NCBI RefSeq assembly: GCF_003473545.1
Contig: NZ_QUCM01000015.1
Coordinates: 1 to 64,000 of the forward strand
Direction of reading: 5' to 3'
Length of the DNA: 64,000 nucleotides
Source of the DNA: Clostridium sp. AM22-11AC
Lineage (GTDB): Bacteria; Bacillota; Clostridia; Lachnospirales; Lachnospiraceae
This document shows positions 35,101 through 42,119 of this stretch, one piece after another. A program made the position numbers and the translations under genes. The notes beneath the pieces were generated by a model. It was not told where the DNA came from. It did no database searches and was given only the letters and a program-made list of their open reading frames with translations. The first letter of the stretch is position 1. Each line of letters opens with the position of its first letter.

Positions 35101-35737
35101 CACACAACTTTTGAAGCTGTTTATGACAGTTATGGAGCAGATCGTGGCAGCTATGGAAGAGGAAGGACAGGCGGCAAACCTGAAAAACCGTCTTTCTGTA
35201 GATCTGTTCCCGCTGCATTACCATATAGAAGCAGGAAAAGTCAACGAAGCAGCCGGCTGTGAGCTGATTCCGGGAGTGGATGAAAATGAACAGGTAAAGG
35301 CATATGTATTGGATGAAAGCTGCCGCAAACAGCCATTTGGAGCCTGGGGCAAGCTGTATATCATGGATCATCCTACCCTTGGATGGAGTGATAAGATCAC
35401 CAATCCTTATGGACCGGGAATGCTGTACCAGACAGGAAGGGAAGCACGTATCATGCCGGACGGCCGCCTGGAATTTCTGGAACAGGGCGGACGCACTGTG
35501 ATGCGGGAAGGTCTTACCGGCAGAAAGTTCTTAGATCTTTATAAGCTGGAGCAGACTTTAGAGAGCGCAGACGGTGTTACAAAGGCAGAGGCCTATGTCC
35601 GCTACGGCGAAGGCAATAAACTGGTACTCCAGGCAGATGTATGGGGCGTTTCTGAAGCTGATACAGAGCGCTTAAGGGCTTATGTAAGGGAACACTGCGG
35701 GGAAGCCCTGGTTCCTGAGTGTATTTCCTGTTTTTAA
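32141..35737 (+). CDS. Single-module NRPS: adenylation, carrier, condensation, partial second adenylation
   Basis: Nonribosomal-peptide-type enzyme of 1198 residues. The adenylation domain fills about 1-520: VLFTSGTTGRGKGVML is the AMP loop, QGYGMSECSP and LCTGDLGYVDEENFLYLTGR complete the core. A carrier domain at 555-620 carries the phosphopantetheine serine in SAGLDSLGSVLL. A condensation-like domain spans about 640-1050 with catalytic HIMGDG near 740. The last 140 residues look like the C-terminal part of another adenylation domain: YQTGREARIMPDGRLEFL is close to the usual YRTGD-x-x-R-x-x-PDG-x-LEFL. No N-terminal half of that domain is present. AGGAG seven bases upstream sets the start at 32141. 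No phosphopantetheinyl transferase, thioesterase or exporter is adjacent, and the product is unknown. Confidence 0.85.
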   Translation: MISYENTKTVRDLVWNTGREYAGRVFLRYEENDVVYEVTYDEFATQCRGVAAWLREQDAAAGHKVRVGLMGSSSHHYLVFLLGVMASGNVVVPLDVQLNEETFADNVNRSDLDILFYDWDHYGLVEAVKEKCPRLRACISLQHGKHVPCSDQILKGYAGISVDPVVSEEDCAMVLFTSGTTGRGKGVMLSNRNLMDNNFCTTDKDHPEKEVYLNILPIHHVFCINGDVFTVMRYGSVLCLNRDMARLAAHIQLFQPTVIRMVPMVAKALYNKIAILSRQDTGRSMNSIKQEVLGKRLHKIISGGGYLAPELAANFNRLGISIAQGYGMSECSPKISSPDWSRPDKVASVGKIVDRCQVRIVDGEIQVKSPSVMMGYYKEPDKTAEAITEDGWLCTGDLGYVDEENFLYLTGRKKNLIILSNGENVAPEQLENLFVDDRLIEDILVYGEDDMIAAEIYPNFKYADAAGIDHIEETVAQIIKKHNEGLPSYKKIARFHLRDIPFAKTSSKKIIRSQYFSQKKQEAEEQVNVHKPENDLQQKIYDAVSAVLGHSRFGIDTDLYSAGLDSLGSVLLLTDLYEKLQLSMTLNDLLEHGSVLKLEALYKERAAEGKKEFEVRDIYPLTNLQLYFAYVMRGNTTANLPFLFKLDPHVNVYLLKTAVERMFDVHPELKCVIQLHEGAYKNFRKDDRKVDIPLITLSDAQWEETRKGLLRPYMYTENEPLYHAGIYMTESANYLFLDIAHIMGDGMTMNVLFEDINAIYAGKQVEKEKYTFYEYILDEKERDAKGLRQENEAYFADLMKGFKIRKSILARCDSHDLEQGEDGVLKEHFKGINRGRLLSFCRRNGISENVVFLTAFNYCIGLFSNEKDTVGTSIHSGRTDSRWNRLAGPLFLTYYFRCTQKTDESVKELLQTSGKQIMKTMGCYISNLHADEMFFQYQGDILNIDQIGGWPVEREKIQLDALPFHLQVMWDEKGYYYELRYWKNRFDTQLLKLFMTVMEQIVAAMEEEGQAANLKNRLSVDLFPLHYHIEAGKVNEAAGCELIPGVDENEQVKAYVLDESCRKQPFGAWGKLYIMDHPTLGWSDKITNPYGPGMLYQTGREARIMPDGRLEFLEQGGRTVMREGLTGRKFLDLYKLEQTLESADGVTKAEAYVRYGEGNKLVLQADVWGVSEADTERLRAYVREHCGEALVPECISCF

Positions 35738-35760
35738 GCGGTTTTAAGGGGATTTTGTTA

Positions 35761-35789
35761 TTGTAGTTTTTCTCAAAACACGGTAGAAT
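35761..35789 (+). promoter_or_regulatory. Promoter of the FAD-dependent gene
   Basis: TTGTAG (35761-35766), 17 bases, TAGAAT (35784-35789), so this gene need not depend on the NRPS promoter. Confidence 0.75.
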
Positions 35790-35868
35790 AGAAAGGTAGC
35801 CCATTTTTATGGGAATGGGAGCGAAACGTTATAAATCAATATGTTTACCGTAAAAAGGAGTTTTGAGA

Positions 35869-37248
35869 ATGAAATATGATGTAATTATTGTGGGGGCCGG
35901 TCCTGGCGGAATTTATTCTGCTTATGAGCTGATGAAGAAGTGCAGCGATAAGAAGATTGCTGTATTTGATTCCGGATATTCATTAAAGAAGCGTCACTGC
36001 CCAATCGACGGTGAAAAGGTGAAAGCCTGCATTAAGTGTAAGTCCTGCTCTATTATGAGCGGTTTCGGCGGCGCTGGCGCATTCTCTGATGGTAAATATA
36101 ACATTACCAATGATTTTGGCGGTACTTTGTACGAATATATTGGTAAGAAGGCTGCTACTGAGCTGATGCAGTATGTAGATGACATCAACATGGCACACGG
36201 CGGCGAAGGCACCAAGATGTATTCTACAGCCGGAACTAATTTAAAGAAAGTCTGTTTACAGAACCGCCTGAAGCTGTTAAATGCTTCTGTACGTCATCTG
36301 GGAACCGATATCAACCTGGTTGTATTAGGCCGGTTATATGATGAGTTAAAAGAGCATGTGGACTTCTATTTTGAGTCTCCTGTAAGCCATATTGAGTGCC
36401 TGGAAAATGGCGGATACAGAGTATGGAGCAATGACAAGTCTTATGACTGCGAGAAGTGTATCGTATCTGTAGGACGAAGCGGCAGCAAGTGGATGGAACA
36501 TATCTGTAAGGAACTGGATATCCCAACCAAGTCCAACCGTGTGGATCTGGGCGTGCGCGTAGAGCTTCCTGCAGTGCTGTTCTCCCATTTAACAGACGAA
36601 CTGTACGAAAGCAAGATCGTATACCGTACAGAGAAGTTTGAGGATAATGTACGTACTTTCTGTATGAACCCTAAGGGCATTGTTGTAAATGAAAATACCA
36701 ATGGCATCGTTACTGTAAACGGCCACAGCTACGAGGATCCGGAAAAGCAGACAGAATGCACCAACTTTGCACTGTTAGTTTCCAAGCACTTCTCAGAGCC
36801 GTTTAAGGACAGCAACGGCTATGGCGAAAGCATTGCCCGTCTATCTAATATGTTAGGCGGTGGTGTTATCGTACAGCGTTTCGGTGACCTGATCCGCGGA
36901 AGACGAAGCACTCCAAAGCGTATTGAGGAAAATACCTTTGTGCCTACTCTTTCTGCAACACCTGGCGACTTAAGCCTTGTTCTTCCAAAGCGTATCTTAG
37001 ATGGCATCATTGAAATGATCTATGCCCTGGATAAGATCGCACCGGGAACTGCAAATGATGACACTTTGCTTTATGGTGTAGAAGTTAAGTTCTACAACAT
37101 GGAAGTAGATGTAGACGAGAACCTGGAAAGCCGTCACAAAGGACTTTATATCATCGGTGATGGCAGCGGCGTGACCCATTCCCTTTCCCATGCATCTGCA
37201 AGCGGCGTGTATGTAGCACGTAAGATCGCAGAGAACCTGGAAGGATAA
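35869..37248 (+). CDS. NAD(P)/FAD-dependent oxidoreductase (COG2509 type)
   Basis: Soluble flavoprotein of 459 residues. The dinucleotide motif is VIIVGAGPGGIYSAYEL at the N-terminus; IKCKSCSIMSGFGGAGAFSDGKYN is the conserved Cys-rich region; GLYIIGDGSGVTHSLSHASASG closes the FAD site. This family is widespread in gut Firmicutes and annotated only as uncharacterised FAD-dependent dehydrogenases. AAGGAG precedes the ATG at 35869. It lies next to the NRPS gene on the same strand but has its own promoter and terminator, so a shared pathway is possible, not shown. Confidence 0.9.
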   Translation: MKYDVIIVGAGPGGIYSAYELMKKCSDKKIAVFDSGYSLKKRHCPIDGEKVKACIKCKSCSIMSGFGGAGAFSDGKYNITNDFGGTLYEYIGKKAATELMQYVDDINMAHGGEGTKMYSTAGTNLKKVCLQNRLKLLNASVRHLGTDINLVVLGRLYDELKEHVDFYFESPVSHIECLENGGYRVWSNDKSYDCEKCIVSVGRSGSKWMEHICKELDIPTKSNRVDLGVRVELPAVLFSHLTDELYESKIVYRTEKFEDNVRTFCMNPKGIVVNENTNGIVTVNGHSYEDPEKQTECTNFALLVSKHFSEPFKDSNGYGESIARLSNMLGGGVIVQRFGDLIRGRRSTPKRIEENTFVPTLSATPGDLSLVLPKRILDGIIEMIYALDKIAPGTANDDTLLYGVEVKFYNMEVDVDENLESRHKGLYIIGDGSGVTHSLSHASASGVYVARKIAENLEG

Positions 37249-37303
37249 ATAAGATAAACTAGCAGTATATTTAAATCTCCGACAGTGCAGGTATGAATAT
37301 AGT

Positions 37304-37326
37304 ATCTCCATTGCCGGAGATTTTTT
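37304..37326 (+). terminator. Intrinsic terminator after the flavoprotein gene
   Basis: ATCTCC-ATTGCC-GGAGAT followed by a run of T. A second, wider pairing uses the earlier AAATCTCCG at 37273. Confidence 0.85.
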
Positions 37327-37332
37327 GTTTCA

Positions 37333-37467
37333 ATGAAAGGTTCAGAAAATAAGTATTTAATGCAGAGTAAGCAAAAGATAAAGGATTAAGCCAGAGCCAT
37401 TATTGAAACTTTATTTACGCTCATCGCCATTGGATGTTATGGGGTACTCAGCATGATGGGATTCTAA
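37333..37467 (+). pseudogene. Possible broken small membrane ORF
   Basis: An ATG at 37333 opens MKGSENKYLMQSKQKIKD, is stopped by TAA at 37387, and the same frame continues ARAIIETLFTLIAIGCYGVL and ends at 37467. One in-frame stop in a lysine-rich then hydrophobic frame suggests a dead small membrane protein. No ribosome-binding site is present, so chance is a real alternative. Confidence 0.25.
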
Positions 37468-37511
37468 GGCAGCCCCCTTTTATATCTTGGAAAGATGATC
37501 AAAATGTGACC

Positions 37512-37540
37512 TTGATTTTGCGTTTTTGCTGTGCTATACT
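37512..37540 (+). promoter_or_regulatory. Promoter of the queT leader
   Basis: TTGATT (37512-37517), 17 bases, TATACT (37535-37540). Transcription would start near 37546, at the first paired base of the leader structure. Confidence 0.8.
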
Positions 37541-37543
37541 TCT

Positions 37544-37650
37544 ACTCGTTGCAAAGCCTGAAAAACCAAGGTCTTATAAGGCTTTCGCCGATTCCCGGCG
37601 TAAAATGAATCGAGTGTTCGTGACCTTCCACTCGTAAAACAAAACTAAAG
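37544..37650 (+). promoter_or_regulatory. Candidate preQ1 riboswitch (class III-like pseudoknot)
   Basis: AAAGCCT (37553-37559) pairs with AGGCTTT (37579-37585). Its loop holds AAGGTC (37568-37573), which can pair with GACCTT at 37622-37627, giving an H-type pseudoknot. Between them is an inserted hairpin CGCCG/CGGCG (37586-37600), and ACTCG/CGAGT closes the outside. This architecture, a pseudoknot with an inserted stem of about 100 bases before a queT gene, fits preQ1-III; class II is shorter. The pseudoknot ends about 20 bases before AAAGGAG, so control could be on translation. Confidence 0.6.
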
Positions 37651-37662
37651 GAGAATTGAAAA

Positions 37663-38163
37663 ATGAACAAACAGTATTACCAATCAAGAACTGGCTTTAT
37701 TACCCAGAGTGCGCTGATCGCAGCCCTTTATGTGGTTTTGACCATGATCGTTGCGCCGATCGCTTTTGGTCCGATCCAGTTCAGAGTCTCAGAAGTATTA
37801 TGCGTGCTGCCTTACTTCTTAACCAGTGCAGTTCCAGGCGTTACCATTGGCTGCTTTCTTGCTAACCTGCTCTGCGGTGCAGCATCACTGGATGTAGTGT
37901 TCGGAAGCATTGCAACTCTGATTGGAGCAGTTGGTTCTTACTATCTTGGAAAGAAGAACAAATGGCTGGTATGTGTTCCACCGATCCTTTCCAACACCAT
38001 TATTGTTCCATGGGTACTGCGCTATGCATATGGTTCTACAGACCTGATCCCATATGCCATGCTGACTGTAGGGATCGGAGAGATCCTGGCTATCGGTGTA
38101 CTTGGAAATATCCTGTTAGTGACACTGGAACGTCATTATAAAGCAGTGCTGTTTGCAAAGTAA
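37663..38163 (+). CDS. queT: QueT-family queuosine precursor transporter
   Basis: Small membrane protein of 166 residues with about five helices. SALIAALYVVLTMIVAPIAFG and QFRVSEVLCVLPYF, with CGAASLDVVFGSIATLIGAV, are characteristic of QueT (formerly DUF988/COG4708), the S-component-like importer of preQ1 or related bases that works with a shared ECF module. AAAGGAG precedes the ATG. A riboswitch-like leader controls it. No energising ECF components or queuosine enzymes are adjacent, so it would rely on ones encoded elsewhere. Confidence 0.93.
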   Translation: MNKQYYQSRTGFITQSALIAALYVVLTMIVAPIAFGPIQFRVSEVLCVLPYFLTSAVPGVTIGCFLANLLCGAASLDVVFGSIATLIGAVGSYYLGKKNKWLVCVPPILSNTIIVPWVLRYAYGSTDLIPYAMLTVGIGEILAIGVLGNILLVTLERHYKAVLFAK

Positions 38164-38203
38164 TATTGGAAAATATTAGTAAAATGTATCATTTGTGAAG
38201 GAG

Positions 38204-38248
38204 AAAGATCCCTCTGGCGTATTTTGAATATGCCAGGGGGATCTTTTT
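38204..38248 (+). terminator. Intrinsic terminator after queT
   Basis: AAAGATCCCTCTGGC pairs with GCCAGGGGGATCTTT, followed by TTTT. Confidence 0.9.
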
Positions 38249-38259
38249 GAATGCAGACC

Positions 38260-38287
38260 TTGTTTTTTGCATTAATGTGGGTATAAT
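38260..38287 (+). promoter_or_regulatory. Promoter of the AAA ATPase gene
   Basis: TTGTTT (38260-38265), 16 bases, TATAAT (38282-38287). Transcription would begin near 38294, immediately before the tandem repeats. Confidence 0.65.
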
Positions 38288-38301
38288 ATATTTATAAATT
38301 A

Positions 38302-38360
38302 AAATAAACATAAATAAACATGAAAAATACAAATAAACATAAATAAATACAAATAAACAT
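38302..38360 (+). repeat. Tandem 10-bp repeats AAATAAACAT
   Basis: Exact copies lie at 38302-38311, 38312-38321, 38331-38340 and 38351-38360; 38341-38350 is a variant (AAATAAATAC) and 38322-38330 a degenerate one. The 10-bp period puts each unit on the same face of the helix. They lie between the promoter and the start codon of the ATPase. Confidence 0.85.
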
Positions 38361-38378
38361 AGATGTGGAGGAATACGT

Positions 38379-39419
38379 ATGAAAGGAGAAAATCCATTTA
38401 CACTGACTTTTGGGCAGAAGCCGGTAGAATTTATTTCCCGTACAGATCAGATTGGAAAGATCATAAATACCTTTGATATGGAAAATCCGTCTAATATGGT
38501 TTATATGATCGCCGGGGTTCGAGGTTCTGGGAAGACAGTTTCTCTTGCAGTGATAGGAGATCACTATAATGCAAAGGAAGACTGGATCGTATTGCGTTTA
38601 AGTGTAGATATGGATCTGATTTCAGGGGCGGTATCGGAATTAAACCGAATTCTGAAGATCCGGGGGATAGATTTGGGAATTAATATTAATATTGGGATTG
38701 CGGAAATTGCTTTCAATAAAGAACGGGATACATTAGATAAAGAGACAATGCTGCGTGATATTTTGGAAAAGGTAAAAGAACAGGGGAAAAAAGTACTTTT
38801 TATTATTGATGAGATCATTAATAATCAATATGTAAAACTTTTCGTAAGTAATTTTCAGATCTACATTACAAAAAATTATCCGGTCTATCTTGTAATGGCT
38901 GGATTATATGATAATATCAGCAATCTTCAAAATGAAAAAAGCCTGACATTTTTATACCGCGCTCCCAAAATATTTCTGGAACCATTAAGCATTCCGGCTA
39001 TGACTACCAGTTACAGAACTGTATTTGGACTGCCGCCTAAAGAGGCAGCTTCCATGGCGCGGCTCACAAAAGGATATCCATTTGCATTTCAGATACTTGG
39101 ATATCTTAAATGGGAAAATGATGGGACTATAGACGATATTTTACCAAAATTTGATGAAGAACTGACGGTTTATGCTTATGAAAAAATATGGAGTGAGTTA
39201 TCAGAACTGGACCGCAAAATCGTTTATATTATTTCTCAGGGAGTAAATAAAACAGGTGACATACGGGAAAGTTTGGGAGTATCACCGCAACTTTTAAATA
39301 CGTATCGGAAACGTCTTATGGAGAGAGGTGTAGTTGATGGTTCAAGACATGGGGAACTGACTTTGGCGTTGCCAAGATTTGAAGAGTATATCAATATGTA
39401 TTGTGAAGTGACTATCTGA
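38379..39419 (+). CDS. AAA-family ATP-binding protein, STAND/Orc-like
   Basis: P-loop ATPase of 346 residues, function unknown. Walker A is AGVRGSGKTVSL near residue 52; Walker B is KKVLFIIDEI near 145; a winged-helix-like domain fills the C-terminus (TGDIRESLGVSPQLLNTYRKRL). The order resembles the archaeal/STAND ATPase group, often seen in mobile or stress loci. The gene is AT-richer than neighbours, suggesting acquisition. GGAGG precedes the ATG. It stands alone between queT and a convergent hydrolase gene, with tandem repeats before it that might be its own operator. Confidence 0.8.
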   Translation: MKGENPFTLTFGQKPVEFISRTDQIGKIINTFDMENPSNMVYMIAGVRGSGKTVSLAVIGDHYNAKEDWIVLRLSVDMDLISGAVSELNRILKIRGIDLGININIGIAEIAFNKERDTLDKETMLRDILEKVKEQGKKVLFIIDEIINNQYVKLFVSNFQIYITKNYPVYLVMAGLYDNISNLQNEKSLTFLYRAPKIFLEPLSIPAMTTSYRTVFGLPPKEAASMARLTKGYPFAFQILGYLKWENDGTIDDILPKFDEELTVYAYEKIWSELSELDRKIVYIISQGVNKTGDIRESLGVSPQLLNTYRKRLMERGVVDGSRHGELTLALPRFEEYINMYCEVTI

Positions 39420-39477
39420 ATGTTTTAACAATCCAGGGGATTTTGCTGTATTTTGAACTGAGGAGAGAGTATACGAA

Positions 39478-39513
39478 AAGGCGATCCGGTTATCGAAACC
39501 GGACCGCCTTTTT
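39478..39513. terminator. Bidirectional terminator
   Basis: AAGGCGATCCGGTT pairs with AACCGGACCGCCTT (one mismatch), with A-run and T-run flanks, between convergent genes. Confidence 0.85.
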
Positions 39514-39534
39514 AACGTCTCTGCGTTTGTGGAT

Positions 39535-40227
39535 TTATCCTTCTACAACTTCCACAATACTAAAGCCCTTCTCTTTCAACATATCCTCACAGGGACTGTC
39601 AAGGTGCATACAGTATACTCTGTGGCGTTCTTCCCGGGGGATCCATTTCTCCATCTTGCCGTAGTAGCAGTGGGATGGATTTGGTGAATCGTGGGTGCTG
39701 GTGTCGTGGTAGATGCGGCCGATCTCTCCTGCAAGGAAGCGGGTTCTGATATCTTCCGGCAGTTCTGAGGAGTCGCCGCTGTAGTAAATAGTTTCTGTTC
39801 CATCACTTAAAACATAGCCGTAGCATTTCATATCCAGTGCATGTTTCACTTCCACGGGAACTGCAGTCAGTCCGGCCGGGTTTTCGGGAAGTGTTTCATG
39901 GTAATGGTAGCCTAAAGGTGTGATCCCTTCTAATGTAAGAAGCTGCTTAATGGTCTCCTGTGGATAAACTACATGAATGGCTTTGTTAAAGAGACAGTAA
40001 AAATAGGAGATCAGGGTTCCAAGACTTCCTACGTGGTCGGCATGCATATGAGTCAGGATAACATAAACATCTTCAATGGAAGCCAGGTCCAGTTTGTGAT
40101 AAAGCACATCAAACATGGTCTCTCCGCAGTCAATAAGATAAAGCGCTTTTCCGGAAAGCATGTATGCTCCCGTATTCTTAAAGGGAGGATAAAAAGCGCT
40201 GCCTTTTCCGGTAAAATTTAATTCCAT
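39535..40227 (-). CDS. Metallo-beta-lactamase-fold hydrolase
   Basis: Zinc-dependent hydrolase of 230 residues. The signature is LTHMHADHVGSLGTL (HxHxDH), with further ligands in the EVKHALDM and YYSGDSSELP segments; NTGAYML and LIDCGET complete the fold. It resembles ribonuclease Z and phosphodiesterase-like members, but substrate cannot be told. The C-terminal HRVYCMHLDS has the last histidine. AGGAGG lies upstream. It sits beside the sugar ABC operon on the same strand, with only about 48 bases between, and may be part of that unit. Confidence 0.88.
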   Translation of the reverse strand: MELNFTGKGSAFYPPFKNTGAYMLSGKALYLIDCGETMFDVLYHKLDLASIEDVYVILTHMHADHVGSLGTLISYFYCLFNKAIHVVYPQETIKQLLTLEGITPLGYHYHETLPENPAGLTAVPVEVKHALDMKCYGYVLSDGTETIYYSGDSSELPEDIRTRFLAGEIGRIYHDTSTHDSPNPSHCYYGKMEKWIPREERHRVYCMHLDSPCEDMLKEKGFSIVEVVEG

Positions 40228-40275
40228 GCCTTTCCTCCTTAATGGGTATTATTGTTACAGTTCAGCCATGATATT

Positions 40276-41097
40276 TTATTCCTTGATACCGGCGCTTACA
40301 AAGCTGCTCATAAACTGTTTTTGAGCGACTAAGAAGGCCAGAAGAAGCGGAACAATGATGATAAAGGCTGCAGCACACACATTGGCCCACTGCATGTTAG
40401 CCTCTTTGGATTTTGCGAAAATAGCAAGTCCTACGGTCAGTGTACGGTTGGTAGGAGAGTTGGTCACGATCAGAGGCCACAGGTAGTTGTTCCAGTGGTA
40501 GCTGACAGAGATAACGGCAAAGGAAAGATATGCCGGTTTTGCACATGGCATGTATACACCCCAGATGGTCTGCCAGGTGTTGGCACCGTCGATCTTTGCT
40601 GCCTCAGCCAGTGCCTTTGGAATGGATTTAAAGTGCTGACGGAGTAAGAAGATAGCCATGGCACTGCCGTAGAATGGAAGCATCATACCGATCTTGGTGT
40701 CGATGAGCTTCAGATCAGACAGAGTCATGAAGTTTGGTGTGATCAAAACGTCATTTGGGATAATGATCTGCATAAAGATCACAGCAAATACCAGCGCCTG
40801 TCCCTTGAAATCCAGAACTGCCAGTGCATAGGCAGCCAGGGTGGAAGTAAAGAACTGTACGGCAAAGGTGCATACTACCAGTGTCAGTGTGTTGATGTAA
40901 TAGGTGCCAAATGGAATGGCATTCCATACATATTTAATATTATCCAGTGTGAACGCTGTTGTCGGGAACAGTGTCATATGGAAGGATGGAACGGAAAATG
41001 CGGTTCCGATCAGCCAGATAAGTGGGATCAGCCAAAGCAGGCCTAAAATAACGGAAAATGCGGTGATCCCGGCACCGATCAAATGTTTTTTCTGCAT
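40276..41097 (-). CDS. Carbohydrate ABC transporter permease (MalG/UgpE-like)
   Basis: Inner-membrane subunit of a CUT1 importer, 273 residues, six helices. The EAA loop reads ALAEAAKIDGANTWQTIWGV, the site that docks the ATPase. It is the third gene of the operon after binding protein and first permease; no dedicated ATPase gene is present, so a shared MsmK-like ATPase encoded elsewhere is expected. AGGAGG precedes the ATG. Confidence 0.93.
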   Translation of the reverse strand: MQKKHLIGAGITAFSVILGLLWLIPLIWLIGTAFSVPSFHMTLFPTTAFTLDNIKYVWNAIPFGTYYINTLTLVVCTFAVQFFTSTLAAYALAVLDFKGQALVFAVIFMQIIIPNDVLITPNFMTLSDLKLIDTKIGMMLPFYGSAMAIFLLRQHFKSIPKALAEAAKIDGANTWQTIWGVYMPCAKPAYLSFAVISVSYHWNNYLWPLIVTNSPTNRTLTVGLAIFAKSKEANMQWANVCAAAFIIIVPLLLAFLVAQKQFMSSFVSAGIKE

Positions 41098-41112
41098 GGT
41101 GTAAGGCCTCCT

Positions 41113-42009
41113 TTAGTTGTACTGGATCTTCTTGTCCTGGCTTAAGAAACGAGGAAGTGCTACTACCATGAGCAGAAGCAGCATAACCGTTGTCAGTGCA
41201 GAAGATACGCCGTAGTTGAAGTTTGTAAATCCCTGCTGGTAAATGTAGTACAGAAGCAGTGTGGAAGCGTTGTTTGGAGCGCCCTCTGTCATAATGACTA
41301 CATGGTCCACCAGCTTGAAGCTGTTGGTCAGAGCAATGGTGGATACAAACAGGAAGGTTGGTGCAAGAAGAGGTAAAGTGATCTTGCGGAAAATGGTCCA
41401 GGAGTTAGCGCCGTCAATGCGGGCTGCCTCATTTACATCGGTGGAAATACTCTGGATACCGGAAAGGAAGAATACCATCAGGTATCCGGCTTCTTTCCAG
41501 ACGTACATAAAGGCCATAGCCGGAAGAACGGTCTTCTTGCTGGATAAGATATTCATAGGCTGAAGGCCCATGCTGATGAGCATCTGGTCAAGTAAGCCGT
41601 TTTTTGCCATGTAAATAAACATCCAGATACTTGCAATAGCAATCATAGGCATAACTACCGGATAGAAATAGGAAGTACGGACAAAACCGATGAGACGGCT
41701 TTTACGGTTGACTAAGGTTGCTAAAAACAGACCGACTACCATACTGGGAACAATGGTGATCAACGCAAAAAACAGCGTATTTCCCATTACTTTCCAGAAA
41801 AGAGAAGATCCGGCCAGACTGATATAGTTTTTCAGACCGATAAATTCCGGTGCGCTCATACCGAGCTTATATTTTGTAAGGCTGAGCCAGATGCTCCGAA
41901 AGACCGGCCATACAGTAAAGGCTGCCATAAAGATCAGGGAAGGCATTACCAACAGCCATCCTATGAGAGTGTTTCGCAGTTCACGCTGCTTTTTTGTATG
42001 TGTTTTCAT
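41113..42009 (-). CDS. Carbohydrate ABC transporter permease (MalF/UgpA-like)
   Basis: Second permease of the CUT1 importer, 298 residues. LIGWLLVMPSLIFMAAFTVWPV is the usual first helix and DVNEAARIDGANSWTIFRKI the EAA loop. It lies 15 bases before the partner permease and 110 bases after the binding-protein gene. Substrate is set by the binding protein and remains unknown; UgpB/MalE-type members take oligosaccharides or glycerophosphodiesters. Confidence 0.93.
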   Translation of the reverse strand: MKTHTKKQRELRNTLIGWLLVMPSLIFMAAFTVWPVFRSIWLSLTKYKLGMSAPEFIGLKNYISLAGSSLFWKVMGNTLFFALITIVPSMVVGLFLATLVNRKSRLIGFVRTSYFYPVVMPMIAIASIWMFIYMAKNGLLDQMLISMGLQPMNILSSKKTVLPAMAFMYVWKEAGYLMVFFLSGIQSISTDVNEAARIDGANSWTIFRKITLPLLAPTFLFVSTIALTNSFKLVDHVVIMTEGAPNNASTLLLYYIYQQGFTNFNYGVSSALTTVMLLLLMVVALPRFLSQDKKIQYN

Positions 42010-42119
42010 CTTTTATTCCCCATTTATCAGATTTCGAGAGAACAGTAAAAATATGAAACAAATTGGCGCTGCCGTGAAGCACGACAGCACCAACTTCATT
42101 TCAAAAGTATCATTTTATC

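Noticed and set aside
32141..37248. NRPS and flavoprotein as one biosynthetic cluster
   Set aside because: The flavoprotein has its own promoter and belongs to a family common outside such clusters; co-function is not shown.
38302..38360. CRISPR array
   Set aside because: Units are 10 bp, contiguous and AT-only in character, with no spacers and no cas genes nearby.
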